A stretch of DNA of 64,000 bases. Source: Agrococcus lahaulensis DSM 17612. GTDB taxonomy: Bacteria > Actinomycetota > Actinomycetes > Actinomycetales > Microbacteriaceae. The notes under the pieces are model-generated. The model did no database searches. It was given only the letters and a program-made list of their open reading frames with translations, and was not told the origin of the DNA. Shown piece after piece: positions 1-7,372 of this stretch (positions within the stretch are counted from its first letter, which is position 1; each line of letters opens with the position of its first letter). The position numbers were made by a program, and so were the translations under genes. The DNA is taken from NCBI RefSeq assembly GCF_000425105.1, contig NZ_AULD01000005.1, positions 310,001-374,000 of the forward strand, given 5' to 3'.

Positions 1-85
1 GAGCAGTCTTCCCGCCGCGGCTGGGACGGCACTGGACGTCTCGCGCGGCGATGCTCGCGCATCCGGATACTGCGAGGATGGATGC

Positions 86-1150
86 GTGCAGATGCTCCAC
101 GACGCTGACCTCCGCGGCTTCGCCTCCGACAACTACTCCGGCGTGCATCCCGAGGTGCTGGACGCGATCGCGGCAGCGAACGGCGGCCACCAGACCGCCT
201 ACGGCGCCGATGCCTTCACCGCGCGCCTGCAGGAGGTCGTGCGCGAGCACTTCGGCGAGGCGGCCGAGGCGTTCCCCGTCTTCAACGGCACGGGCGCGAA
301 CGTGCTCGCGCTGCAGGCGCTCCTGCCCCGCTGGGGCGCGGTCGTCTCGGCGAAGACGGCCCACATCAACGTCGACGAGGGCGGCGCGCCCGAGCGGGTC
401 GGCGGCATCAAGCTGCTCACCGTGCCGACGCCCGATGGCAAGCTGACCCCCGAGCTCATCGACCTCGAGGCGTGGGGCTGGGGCGACGAGCACCGCGCGC
501 AGCCGCTCGCGGTCTCGATCACGCAGTCGACCGAGCTCGGCACGCTCTACACGGCCGACGAGATCCGCGCGATCGCCGATCACGTGCACGCGCGCGGCAT
601 GCTCCTGCACATGGACGGCGCCCGGCTCGCGAACGCCGCGGTCGCGCTCGACACGCCGCTGCGGGCGTTCACGACCGACGCGGGCGTCGACATCCTCTCG
701 CTCGGCGGCACGAAGAACGGCGCGATGGGGGCCGAGGCGGTCGTCGTGCTCTCGGCGCGCGCGAGCGAGCAGCGCGTCGGCGAGGCGCTCGTCTACCTGC
801 GCAAGCTCAACATGCAGCTCGCCTCGAAGATGCGCTTCATCTCGGCGCAGCTCGTCGCGCTCTACGACGGCGACCTGTGGCGGCGCAACGCCGAGCACGC
901 GAACGCGATGGCCGCGCGGCTCCGCGCCGCGGTCGAGGACGTGCCGGGCGTCTCGTTCGCCTACCCGACGCAGTCGAACGGCGTCTTCGCCCGGCTGCCC
1001 GAGGGCGTCGCCGACCGGGTGCGCGAGCGCTTCTTCTTCTACGACTGGGACCGCGCCGCCCGCGAGGTGCGCTGGATGTGCACGTGGGACACGACCGAGG
1101 ACGACGTGGATGCGCTCGCTCGCGCCGTGCGGGAGGCCGCGGGCGCGTAA
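86..1150 (+). CDS. Low-specificity L-threonine aldolase family (PLP enzyme)
   Basis: Predicted PLP-dependent cytosolic lyase that cleaves L-threonine or L-allo-threonine to glycine and acetaldehyde. The 354-aa length is usual for the family. The internal-aldimine lysine is K210 in SLGGTKNG, and the PLP-contacting aspartate is D177 in HMDGARLA. The N-terminal SDNYSGVHP and the GTGANVLAL stretch near residue 68 also fit the beta-eliminating lyase fold. The GTG at 86 has GAGGA about 8 bases upstream; an in-frame ATG lies two codons later. It is transcribed alone towards a shared terminator. Substrate specificity cannot be read from sequence. Confidence 0.88.
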   Translation: MQMLHDADLRGFASDNYSGVHPEVLDAIAAANGGHQTAYGADAFTARLQEVVREHFGEAAEAFPVFNGTGANVLALQALLPRWGAVVSAKTAHINVDEGGAPERVGGIKLLTVPTPDGKLTPELIDLEAWGWGDEHRAQPLAVSITQSTELGTLYTADEIRAIADHVHARGMLLHMDGARLANAAVALDTPLRAFTTDAGVDILSLGGTKNGAMGAEAVVVLSARASEQRVGEALVYLRKLNMQLASKMRFISAQLVALYDGDLWRRNAEHANAMAARLRAAVEDVPGVSFAYPTQSNGVFARLPEGVADRVRERFFFYDWDRAAREVRWMCTWDTTEDDVDALARAVREAAGA

Positions 1151-1172
1151 GCGCACCGCGGGCAGACGGCTC

Positions 1173-1202
1173 GAGGCCCCGGCGGTGCTCCGCCGGGGCC
1201 TC
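1173..1202. terminator. Bidirectional hairpin terminator
   Basis: A perfect 13-bp GC-rich stem (1173-1185 pairs with 1190-1202) with a 4-base loop. It sits between the convergent threonine aldolase gene and the DUF3618 gene. There is no long T run on either side. Confidence 0.7.
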
Positions 1203-1219
1203 GGTCCGTCGTCCGCGAC

Positions 1220-1861
1220 TCAGGAGCCGGACTGGCCCTGCACGCGGTCGCGCGCCTGCTCCGCGTCGGACTTCACGTCGCCCGCGGCGCCCTGCGCCTC
1301 GTCCTTGACGTGCTCCCCGGCGCTCTGCGCGGTCTCCTTGAGGTTCTGCGCCGCCTCCTGGGCGGGCTCCTTGAGGTTGTCGGCAGCCTCCTTGGCGACG
1401 TCCTTCGCGCCCTCCATGAGCGGCTCCGCGCCCTCCTTCACCTTCTGGGCGGCCTGCTTCTCCGGCTCGCTCGCGGGGATGAGGGAGGCGATGAGCGCGC
1501 CGACGCCGAAGGCGATGAGGCCGACGGCGAGGGGGTTACCCTTCGCCTTCCGCACGGCCATGTCGGCGCCGTGGCGGACGCTGTCGCCGGCGTTCGAGAC
1601 CGTGCCGCGCACGTTCTCGCCCATGTGGCCGACCGCTCCGCGGACGTCGTGGCCGGCCTGGCCGACGACGCCGTGGTCGCTGCTGTCATCAGAGCCGAAC
1701 AGTCGCTCCTTCACGGCGTTCACCTTGCCCTTCACTCGCTCGGTCTCCCGGCCGACGATGCCGCTCGGCGACACCTTCTCGGCCAGCGCGTCGACGTCCC
1801 CGCTCACGCTCTCGCGCGTGCGATCAATCCGCGCGCGGATCTCCTCGGGTGTCTCGGTCAT
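1220..1861 (-). CDS. DUF3618-type membrane-associated protein
   Basis: A 213-aa protein. The N-terminus (ETPEEIRARIDRTRESVSGD) is the DUF3618 signature seen in actinobacterial envelope proteins. One hydrophobic segment lies in the middle (about residues 103-122, NPLAVGLIAFGVGALIASLI). The C-terminal 80 residues are a charged Ala/Glu/Lys repeat resembling LEA or apolipoprotein-like amphipathic helices. It starts at ATG 1861 and overlaps the Holin-X stop by four bases (ATGA), so it is the last gene of a coupled three-gene operon. The role is unproven; similar operons are usually annotated as stress or envelope related. Confidence 0.75.
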   Translation of the reverse strand: MTETPEEIRARIDRTRESVSGDVDALAEKVSPSGIVGRETERVKGKVNAVKERLFGSDDSSDHGVVGQAGHDVRGAVGHMGENVRGTVSNAGDSVRHGADMAVRKAKGNPLAVGLIAFGVGALIASLIPASEPEKQAAQKVKEGAEPLMEGAKDVAKEAADNLKEPAQEAAQNLKETAQSAGEHVKDEAQGAAGDVKSDAEQARDRVQGQSGS

Positions 1862-2328
1862 CGGTTCTCCTCCTTGGTGTGCAGTGCGTCTGGGATGTGC
1901 TTGACGGAGTCGACCGTCTCGGGCATGGGCTCGACCTCCTTGAGGGCCTTGCGACCCATGACGTAGAGGACCGCCGCGACGATCGCCCACAGGACGCCGA
2001 CGATGAGGGCTCCCCAGCCGAGGTGGTCGAGGAGGTCACCGAGCACGAACATGAGCGCGAGGGACAGGAACAGGACGAGCAGGTGGCCCGCGTACCCGGC
2101 ACCGCCGAGCATGCCCGCGCCCTTGCCGAGGCGCTTCGCCTGCTCCGTGCCCTCTGCCTTCGCGAGCGCGATCTCGTCGCGCATGAGCTGCGACATGTCG
2201 CGCATGAGGTCGCCGACGATGTCGCCGACCGACTGGGTCGCCGCACGCTCCTCGGCGGGAGTGTCCGCGGCGATCACCGCGGGATCCTCCGGCGAGTGGC
2301 GCCCGGTGGGGTTGTACTCGGTGCTCAC
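1858..2328 (-). CDS. Phage holin family protein (actinobacterial Holin-X superfamily)
   Basis: A 156-aa protein with a short polar N-terminus, an amphipathic helix with regular Met/Lys/Glu spacing (about residues 35-65) and two adjacent transmembrane helices (about 75-95 and 103-122), followed by a charged tail. This is the architecture of the actinobacterial Holin-X family. No phage genes are nearby, so a lysis role is unlikely. The GTG start at 2328 overlaps the upstream stop by four bases, and its own stop overlaps the DUF3618 start, so the three products are probably made together. The ORF is open further upstream, but that stretch lies inside the neighbouring gene. Confidence 0.75.
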   Translation of the reverse strand: MSTEYNPTGRHSPEDPAVIAADTPAEERAATQSVGDIVGDLMRDMSQLMRDEIALAKAEGTEQAKRLGKGAGMLGGAGYAGHLLVLFLSLALMFVLGDLLDHLGWGALIVGVLWAIVAAVLYVMGRKALKEVEPMPETVDSVKHIPDALHTKEENR

Positions 2329-3365
2329 AGCCCGCGCTCCCCCCGCGTGCCGGGCTGGCGGTCGGCGGGGCTGCCCGACTCGTCGCTGCCCGGGTAGGCC
2401 GTGTCGGCGTCGTAGCCGCCGATGGCCGGGTCGGTGCCGCTCGTCTGCGCGTTGGTCGCGGCCTGACCGGAGCCGTACGTGCCCGTCGCGGCGGAGCCCT
2501 GCACGCCGGCGCCCGCGGTGCCGGTCGTGTAGTCGGCCGTGCTGTAGCCCGACGAGCCGGTGCCGGTCGTGCCGTAGCCCGTGGTGCCGGTGCCCGTCGT
2601 GCCGTAGCCCGTCGTGCCGGTGGTGTCGTAGGCGCCGTAGGCGCCGGAGGGCGTCGTCCCGTACGAGCCCGCGCCGTAGGAGCCGCTCGAGCTCTGGCTC
2701 TCGCGCTCCGCCTTCGCCTGGCCGATCATGCCGGCCGTGAGGCGGCCGACGACGAGGCCGGCGACGCCGGCGATCGCGATGAAGGTGCCGGGGCGACGGC
2801 GCGCGAACGACTTGACCTCGTCGAGCAGGTCGCTCGGCTCGCGGTCCTCGAGCCAGCGGCCCGCCGACTCCACGCGGTCGCCGATCTCGGTCACGAGCTG
2901 CGCGGCGAAGCCCTCGCCGCCGCCCGAGCCGTCGACCATGCCGCGCAGGTCGCTCGCGAAGGTGCTGATGCCCTCGGCCGCGCGCTGCTGCTGCGCCTTC
3001 GTCTGCGACGACGCCTCGTGCATCGCCTGGTCGAGCAGTCGCTTGCCCTGGGTCTTCGCCTCCGAGGCGACGTTGTGGGCCTCCTCCTTCGCGGTGCCCG
3101 CGACGCGCCGACCGGCGTCCTTCGCGGTGCCGCCGAGCTTCGCGGCCTCCTCCTTCGCGGCGTCGGCCTTGCCGCCGCCGTTCGAGCCGCTGCTGCCGGA
3201 GCCGCTGCTGCCGCTGCCTGCCGCGTGGGCACCGCTCGTGGTGCCGCTCGTCGCACTGCTGGTTCCGCCGGCGCTCGTCTGGCCGGGCATGCCGGCTCCC
3301 GACGCTGCTCCGCCGACCGTGGTCCGGTCCTCCGTGGGGCCGCCGGGCTGCTGCACGTTCGTCAT
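2325..3365 (-). CDS. Membrane-anchored amphipathic-helix protein with Gly/Tyr/Thr repeat tail
   Basis: A 346-aa first gene of the three-gene operon. After a Gln/Gly/Ser-rich N-terminus comes an Ala/Lys/Glu amphipathic region (about residues 65-130) with repeated AKEEA/GTAKDAG blocks. One transmembrane helix follows in the FARRRPGTFIAIAGVAGLVV region. The last 130 residues are low complexity and rich in repeats such as TGYGTTGTG. The tail resembles phase-separating or surface repeat sequences, but no function is known to me. ATG 3365 is chosen because it follows the intergenic region and begins the conserved-looking reading; the ORF stays open upstream. The family is not confidently identified. 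Confidence 0.7.
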   Translation of the reverse strand: MTNVQQPGGPTEDRTTVGGAASGAGMPGQTSAGGTSSATSGTTSGAHAAGSGSSGSGSSGSNGGGKADAAKEEAAKLGGTAKDAGRRVAGTAKEEAHNVASEAKTQGKRLLDQAMHEASSQTKAQQQRAAEGISTFASDLRGMVDGSGGGEGFAAQLVTEIGDRVESAGRWLEDREPSDLLDEVKSFARRRPGTFIAIAGVAGLVVGRLTAGMIGQAKAERESQSSSGSYGAGSYGTTPSGAYGAYDTTGTTGYGTTGTGTTGYGTTGTGSSGYSTADYTTGTAGAGVQGSAATGTYGSGQAATNAQTSGTDPAIGGYDADTAYPGSDESGSPADRQPGTRGERGL

Positions 3366-3386
3366 CGTCCGTCCATCCTGATTCGG

Positions 3387-3438
3387 GCGGAGGCGTACCT
3401 CCGCTGCGGTGTGTTGCCGTGCTCCCGACGATGTACCC
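3387..3438 (-). promoter_or_regulatory. Upstream region of the three-gene envelope operon
   Basis: A 7-bp palindromic hairpin (3387-3393 with 3398-3404) lies in the leader. Further upstream the minus strand reads GGGTAC (complement of 3433-3438), which resembles the -10 of actinobacterial general-stress sigma factors. I could not find a convincing GTTT-type -35 at the right distance, so stress-sigma control is only a suggestion. Confidence 0.25.
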
Positions 3439-3532
3439 CGAACCTGGGAGTGGGCGGCGAATGGGCCGCATGGCACTCAAGCGCAGCCTGAAGGTCGAGT
3501 GGTATGTGGGTCGCTCCTGTCACGCTGTTCGC

Positions 3533-4225
3533 ATGCACGCACCCGACGCCGACGCACGGCCCGGCACGCCCGGCGGCACGGCCGAGCGCCCGGCGGTCTT
3601 CTTCGGCGACGCGGCGGAGTTCCGCGCGTGGCTCGAGGCCAACCACGAGACGGCCACCGAGCTGTGGATGGGGCTCAACGCCAAGCACGTCTCGCCGCGC
3701 GGGCTCACGTGGGCGGACGCGGTGCCCGAGGCGCTGTGCTTCGGCTGGATCGACTCGCTCTCGCAGCGCATCGACGACGACGCGCGCCGCCAGCGGTGGA
3801 CGCCGAGGAAGCCGGGCTCGAACTGGTCGGCGGTGAACGTCGCCCACGTCGAGCGCCTGCTCGCGGAGGGTCGCATGCACCCGGCCGGCATCGCCGCGTT
3901 CGAGGCGCGTCGGCCCGAGCGCACCGCGGTGTACGCCTACGAGAACGCCGACGCCGCGCTGCCGCCCGAGCTGCAGCGCCACCTCGACGAGCAGCCCGCG
4001 GCGCTCGCCTTCCTCGCCGAGGCGACCGCGACCTACCGTCGCGGAGCGATCGCGTGGGTGCTCGGCGCGAAGCGCGAGGCGACGCGCGAGCAGCGGGCGA
4101 GGCAGCTCGCCGACGACTCCGCCGCCGGCCGGCTCATCCCGCCGCAGCGCTACGGCGAGACGCCCAAGTGGGTCGACCGCGCCGCGGCGGCCGCGGCGGC
4201 GGCGGGCGGTCAGCCCTCGAGGTAG
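3533..4225 (+). CDS. YdeI/OmpD-associated family protein
   Basis: A 230-aa cytosolic protein. The conserved block around residues 45-100 (WADAVPEALCFGWIDS, then RRQRWTPRKPGSNWS) is the signature of the YdeI/OmpD-associated family (DUF1905/YdeI-like), and the C-terminus is the Ala-rich tail common in actinobacterial members. ATG 3533 is used because the longer reading runs back through sequence with no protein character. Its last 16 bases overlap the convergent pyroglutamyl-peptidase gene. E. coli YdeI was linked to antimicrobial-peptide tolerance; the biochemical role is not known. Confidence 0.8.
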   Translation: MHAPDADARPGTPGGTAERPAVFFGDAAEFRAWLEANHETATELWMGLNAKHVSPRGLTWADAVPEALCFGWIDSLSQRIDDDARRQRWTPRKPGSNWSAVNVAHVERLLAEGRMHPAGIAAFEARRPERTAVYAYENADAALPPELQRHLDEQPAALAFLAEATATYRRGAIAWVLGAKREATREQRARQLADDSAAGRLIPPQRYGETPKWVDRAAAAAAAAGGQPSR

Positions 4226-5352
4226 GCGGCGAGCTTCGCGAGCGACTGGCCGAGGCCGAGCTCGTGGTCGGCCGGCGAGATGCCCGGCGGCACGTCGGAC
4301 GCCGCGACCGTGACGCGCGTGCCCGCCGCGACCGGCTGCATCCGCCACGTCATGAGCATGTCGCCGGCGAACCGCTCCTCGGCGGTCTCGAACGCGACGC
4401 GCTGCACGACGAGCTCGTTCGGCACGAGCTCGACGAACGTGACGCGCGAGACGTCGACGTCGTCGCCCGACTTCGCGTCGACGGGGCGGTCGAAGCGCAG
4501 CACGGCGCGGAACCCGCCGCCCTCGCGGGCGTCGAGCTCCTCGATCGTCGCCGTCGCGCCGTCGGGCGCGAGCCACTGCCGCAGCGCGTCCGCGTCGAGC
4601 AGCGCGCCGTAGACCCGTTCGGGCGGCGCCGCGACGACCGTGCCCGCGCGGTCGACGCGCGCGATGGCCTCCGCGCGGTCGGCGTCGTGCGACTCCCGGT
4701 CGCCGCGGGCGATCGCGCGCACGGCGGCGGCGAGCGCGAGCGCGAGGTCGTCGAAGGTCAGCGCCCGGCCCTGGTGGGTGATGACGGATGCGTCGGCCGA
4801 CGACCCGGGATCGGTCTCGTCGCCGACGCTCGCCGTGCCGCTCGAGCGCACGGCGGGCACGTGCACGAAGCCGCCCGCGACGGGCAGCCCCGCGACGAGG
4901 TAGGCGACGTGGTTGCAGAGGAAGCGCCCGGCGTCGTCGCTCGCGTGCGCGGGCAGCCCGACGGCGAGGATCGCGCTCACGAGCGCGTCGACGTCGAGGC
5001 CGGACGGTCGCCGGGCCGGTCCGGCCGGGTCGATCGCGGTGCCGCGGGGCTGGTCCCCCGCGTTGTCGGGGATGCGCGCGTCGTCCTCGTTGACCGCCCA
5101 GCGCTCCGGGGTGATCGCGGAGCGACCGCCCGCCTCGCCGACCGCGAGCACCGCATCCGGGGCATGCCGCTCGACGAGCGCCGCGAGCGCCGGGCCCGCG
5201 GCGCCGAACGCGACCGGCAGCGTGCCGGTCACGAGCTCGATGCCGGGCTGCGGCTCGTCGCGCCATGCCTGCTCGAGGCGCCGCACCGCCTGGAGACTCG
5301 CGTTCTCGGGGTCGCCGCCGAAGGGCTCGAAGGCCGTCACCAGGATGCGCAT
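4210..5352 (-). CDS. Pyroglutamyl-peptidase I fused to SRPBCC (AHSA1-like) domain
   Basis: A 380-aa two-domain protein. Residues 1-215 are a C15 pyroglutamyl peptidase (removes N-terminal pyroglutamate): the catalytic triad candidates are E73 (VGEAGG), C146 (RFLCNH) and H164 (GFVHVPA), and the N-terminal VTAFEPFGG motif is intact. Residues 231-380 are a complete SRPBCC/AHSA1-type domain beginning at RVDRAGTVVAAPPERVY, normally a stand-alone protein of about 150 aa. There is no start codon or Shine-Dalgarno at the junction and one reading frame runs through both, so this is a true fusion in this sequence. Why the two would be joined is unknown. Confidence 0.85.
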   Translation of the reverse strand: MRILVTAFEPFGGDPENASLQAVRRLEQAWRDEPQPGIELVTGTLPVAFGAAGPALAALVERHAPDAVLAVGEAGGRSAITPERWAVNEDDARIPDNAGDQPRGTAIDPAGPARRPSGLDVDALVSAILAVGLPAHASDDAGRFLCNHVAYLVAGLPVAGGFVHVPAVRSSGTASVGDETDPGSSADASVITHQGRALTFDDLALALAAAVRAIARGDRESHDADRAEAIARVDRAGTVVAAPPERVYGALLDADALRQWLAPDGATATIEELDAREGGGFRAVLRFDRPVDAKSGDDVDVSRVTFVELVPNELVVQRVAFETAEERFAGDMLMTWRMQPVAAGTRVTVAASDVPPGISPADHELGLGQSLAKLAAYLEG

Positions 5353-5371
5353 GCCATCCAGTGTGCCCCCG

Positions 5372-6130
5372 CTAGACCTCGACGACGAGCGGCAGGTGGT
5401 CCGAGAGCGGCGGGCGCGGCACGCGGATGCGCCGCGCGGGGAGCCGCTCGTCGCTCAGCACATGGTCGAGCTGCACCATCGGGCGATCGGCCGGGAAGGT
5501 GCGCTGCCGCGCGAGGGAGTGCCAGCCGGCGACGCGGCGCACGACGGCGGCCGGCAGGTTGAGGTCGCCCATGAGAATGCGCGGGCCGGGGAGCACCTCG
5601 AGCCAGCGGAGGGTGCGCTTCAGCTGCCGCACGTTGACGCCCGGCACGAACGAGAGGTGCGTCGCGGCGATCGTGCGGTCGCCCGTCGGCGTGCGCACCG
5701 TCGCGGCGATCGCGACTCGGGGCTCGTCGCGGATCCACGTGACCTCGCCGCCGGGCTCGCGCAGCGGCGCGCGGAAGCGCGCCGAGGGCTCGAGCCGCAG
5801 GACGTGCCAGCGCAGCACCGGGTGGCGGCTCACGAGCGCGACGCCGTAGCCGTCGGCGGTCGCGTCGAGGTCGGCATCGCCGGCGGGCCGCCACTGCCGC
5901 GCCGGATCGCCGATGAGCGCCGGCACGAAGCGCGACGCGGCGCCGCCCATCGCCGCCGCCGCGATCGCGGTGAGGTCGAGCATCCCGGAGCGCGGCTGGC
6001 CGCGATCGACCTCCTGCAGCGCGAGCACGTCGGCGCCGAGCGCCGCGACCGCGCGGGCGAGCCGGTCTCCATCGACGGCGGCGTCGGCGGGCGTGCGCCC
6101 GTGGAGGATGTTCCAGGTCGCGAGCCGCAT
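5372..6130 (-). CDS. Endonuclease/exonuclease/phosphatase (EEP) family protein
   Basis: A 252-aa metal-dependent phosphodiesterase fold. Motifs in order are TWNILHG at the N-terminus, LQEVDRG (metal-binding Glu) near residue 38, THLSF (His), GDLNLPA (Asp/Asn) and the C-terminal SDHLPLVVEV (catalytic His). There is no signal peptide, so it is probably cytosolic. Starting at ATG 6130 places the TWNILHG motif at the N-terminus, as is usual in the family; the long open frame upstream is antisense to the ROK gene. Substrate (DNA, phospholipid or nucleotide) cannot be told. Confidence 0.82.
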   Translation of the reverse strand: MRLATWNILHGRTPADAAVDGDRLARAVAALGADVLALQEVDRGQPRSGMLDLTAIAAAAMGGAASRFVPALIGDPARQWRPAGDADLDATADGYGVALVSRHPVLRWHVLRLEPSARFRAPLREPGGEVTWIRDEPRVAIAATVRTPTGDRTIAATHLSFVPGVNVRQLKRTLRWLEVLPGPRILMGDLNLPAAVVRRVAGWHSLARQRTFPADRPMVQLDHVLSDERLPARRIRVPRPPLSDHLPLVVEV

Positions 6131-6229
6131 GCGCCCATCCTGCCGCTCGCGGCCGCCCGCGGTGGCAGGCCGGGGGTGACAGGCAGGGGTGGCAGGCAGG
6201 GCAGCCGGCCGAGGCGGCAGTATGGAGCC

Positions 6230-7186
6230 GTGACGATCGCAGGCCTCGACGTGGGCGGGACGAAGATCGCGGGGGCCGCCCTCGCGCGACGGGATGCCGC
6301 GGTGCCCGGCTGGAGCATCGACGACGTGCTCGCGCGCAGCCACCGACCCCACCGCATCCACGGTCCCGAGGCGCTGCTCGACGCGCTCGAGGCCGCCGTG
6401 CGCGACCTCGACGCGCAGCTCGCCGAGGCGGGGCACGCGCCGATCGACGCCGTCGGTCTCGCGATCGCCGCCTGGATGCCCCGCGACCGCGAGTCGATCA
6501 CGTGGGCAGCGCACCTGGGCGTGCGCGACTTCGCGCTGCGGCCCGCGCTCGCCGAGCGGCTCGGCATGCCCGTCACGATCCACAACGACGCCGACGGCTA
6601 CCTCATGGGCGAAGCGGCGATGGGGGCGGCGGCGGATGCGTCGTCCTCGCTCCTGCTCGCGCTCGGCACCGGGGTGGGCGGCGCGTTCGTCGCCGACGGG
6701 CGGCCGCTCATCGGTGCGCACGGCCTCGCGGGCGAGCTCGGGCACGTGACGGTCGACGAGTCGGGGCCGGTGTGCTCGTGCACCGCGCGCGGCTGCGTCG
6801 AGGCGTTCGCGGGTGGCAACGCGCTCGCGCGGGACGCCGCCGCGGTGCCCGCGGCCGTCGCGCTCGCGCCCGGCGGCCGGCCGAGCGCGATGCACCTCGA
6901 GCAGGCGGCGCGGGCCGGCGACGCGCGAGCGCTCGAGGTGCTCGAGGGCGCGGGCCGCGCGGTCGCTGCCGGGCTGCGGCGCCTGCTGCCGGCCTTCGAC
7001 CCCGAGGTCGTCGTGCTCGGCGGGCGGGTGATGCTGCAGACGGCCGACCTGCTGCTGCCGGTCATCGAGCGCGAGCTCGCGGAGCACGCGCCGCTGCAGG
7101 GCGTGCCGCAGCCGCGGCGGCTCGAGCTCGCGCGGCTCGGCGACCACGCGGCGGCGATCGGCGCGGCGGTGCTCGCCGCGCGCTGA
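6230..7186 (+). CDS. ROK family sugar kinase (glucokinase-like)
   Basis: A 318-aa cytosolic kinase predicted to phosphorylate a sugar with ATP. Residues 6-13 (LDVGGTKI) are the phosphate-binding loop and D120 in HNDAD is the catalytic base. H172 with C182, C184 and C189 (CSCTARGC) form the ROK zinc site, and LGTGVGGAF is the second ATP motif. No N-terminal winged helix is present, so it is an enzyme and not a ROK repressor. The GTG start is the only sensible one because an upstream ATG (6222) runs directly into a stop. It faces the EEP gene divergently. The hexose specificity is not visible. Confidence 0.87.
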   Translation: MTIAGLDVGGTKIAGAALARRDAAVPGWSIDDVLARSHRPHRIHGPEALLDALEAAVRDLDAQLAEAGHAPIDAVGLAIAAWMPRDRESITWAAHLGVRDFALRPALAERLGMPVTIHNDADGYLMGEAAMGAAADASSSLLLALGTGVGGAFVADGRPLIGAHGLAGELGHVTVDESGPVCSCTARGCVEAFAGGNALARDAAAVPAAVALAPGGRPSAMHLEQAARAGDARALEVLEGAGRAVAAGLRRLLPAFDPEVVVLGGRVMLQTADLLLPVIERELAEHAPLQGVPQPRRLELARLGDHAAAIGAAVLAAR

Positions 7187-7208
7187 CCGTGCTGCGGCGG
7201 CGAACCCG

Positions 7209-7303
7209 CCGCGATGTGCACGCTCTTGTCGCCCGTCGACCGCGATGTGCACGCTCTTGTCGCTCGCGGCCGAGTCAGGCCGCAAGAGGGTGCACATCCG
7301 CGG
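7209..7303. repeat. Intergenic repeat: two direct 24-mers and one inverted copy
   Basis: The 24-base unit beginning CCGCGATGTGCACGCTCTTG occurs at 7209-7232 and again, identically, at 7240-7263. A diverged inverted copy lies at 7281-7303, so the region can fold into a hairpin. It sits downstream of the ROK gene, just before the shared terminator. It looks like a small REP/MITE-type element; there is no coding potential. Confidence 0.7.
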
Positions 7304-7317
7304 TTGGTGAGACGCGG

Positions 7318-7350
7318 AACGGCCCCCGGCGGAAGCCGGGGGCCGTTCTT
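7318..7350. terminator. Strong bidirectional terminator
   Basis: A perfect 13-bp stem (7318-7330 with 7335-7347), GGAA loop, and a T-rich end on the + strand (GTTCTT). It separates the convergent ROK kinase and DEAD-box helicase genes. Confidence 0.8.
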
Positions 7351-7372
7351 GTGGGACAGCGGGTGCTGGGGC

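Noticed and set aside
1858-2328. Holin as evidence of a prophage
   Set aside because: The Holin-X family is chromosomal in Actinobacteria; no endolysin, capsid, integrase or att site is nearby.
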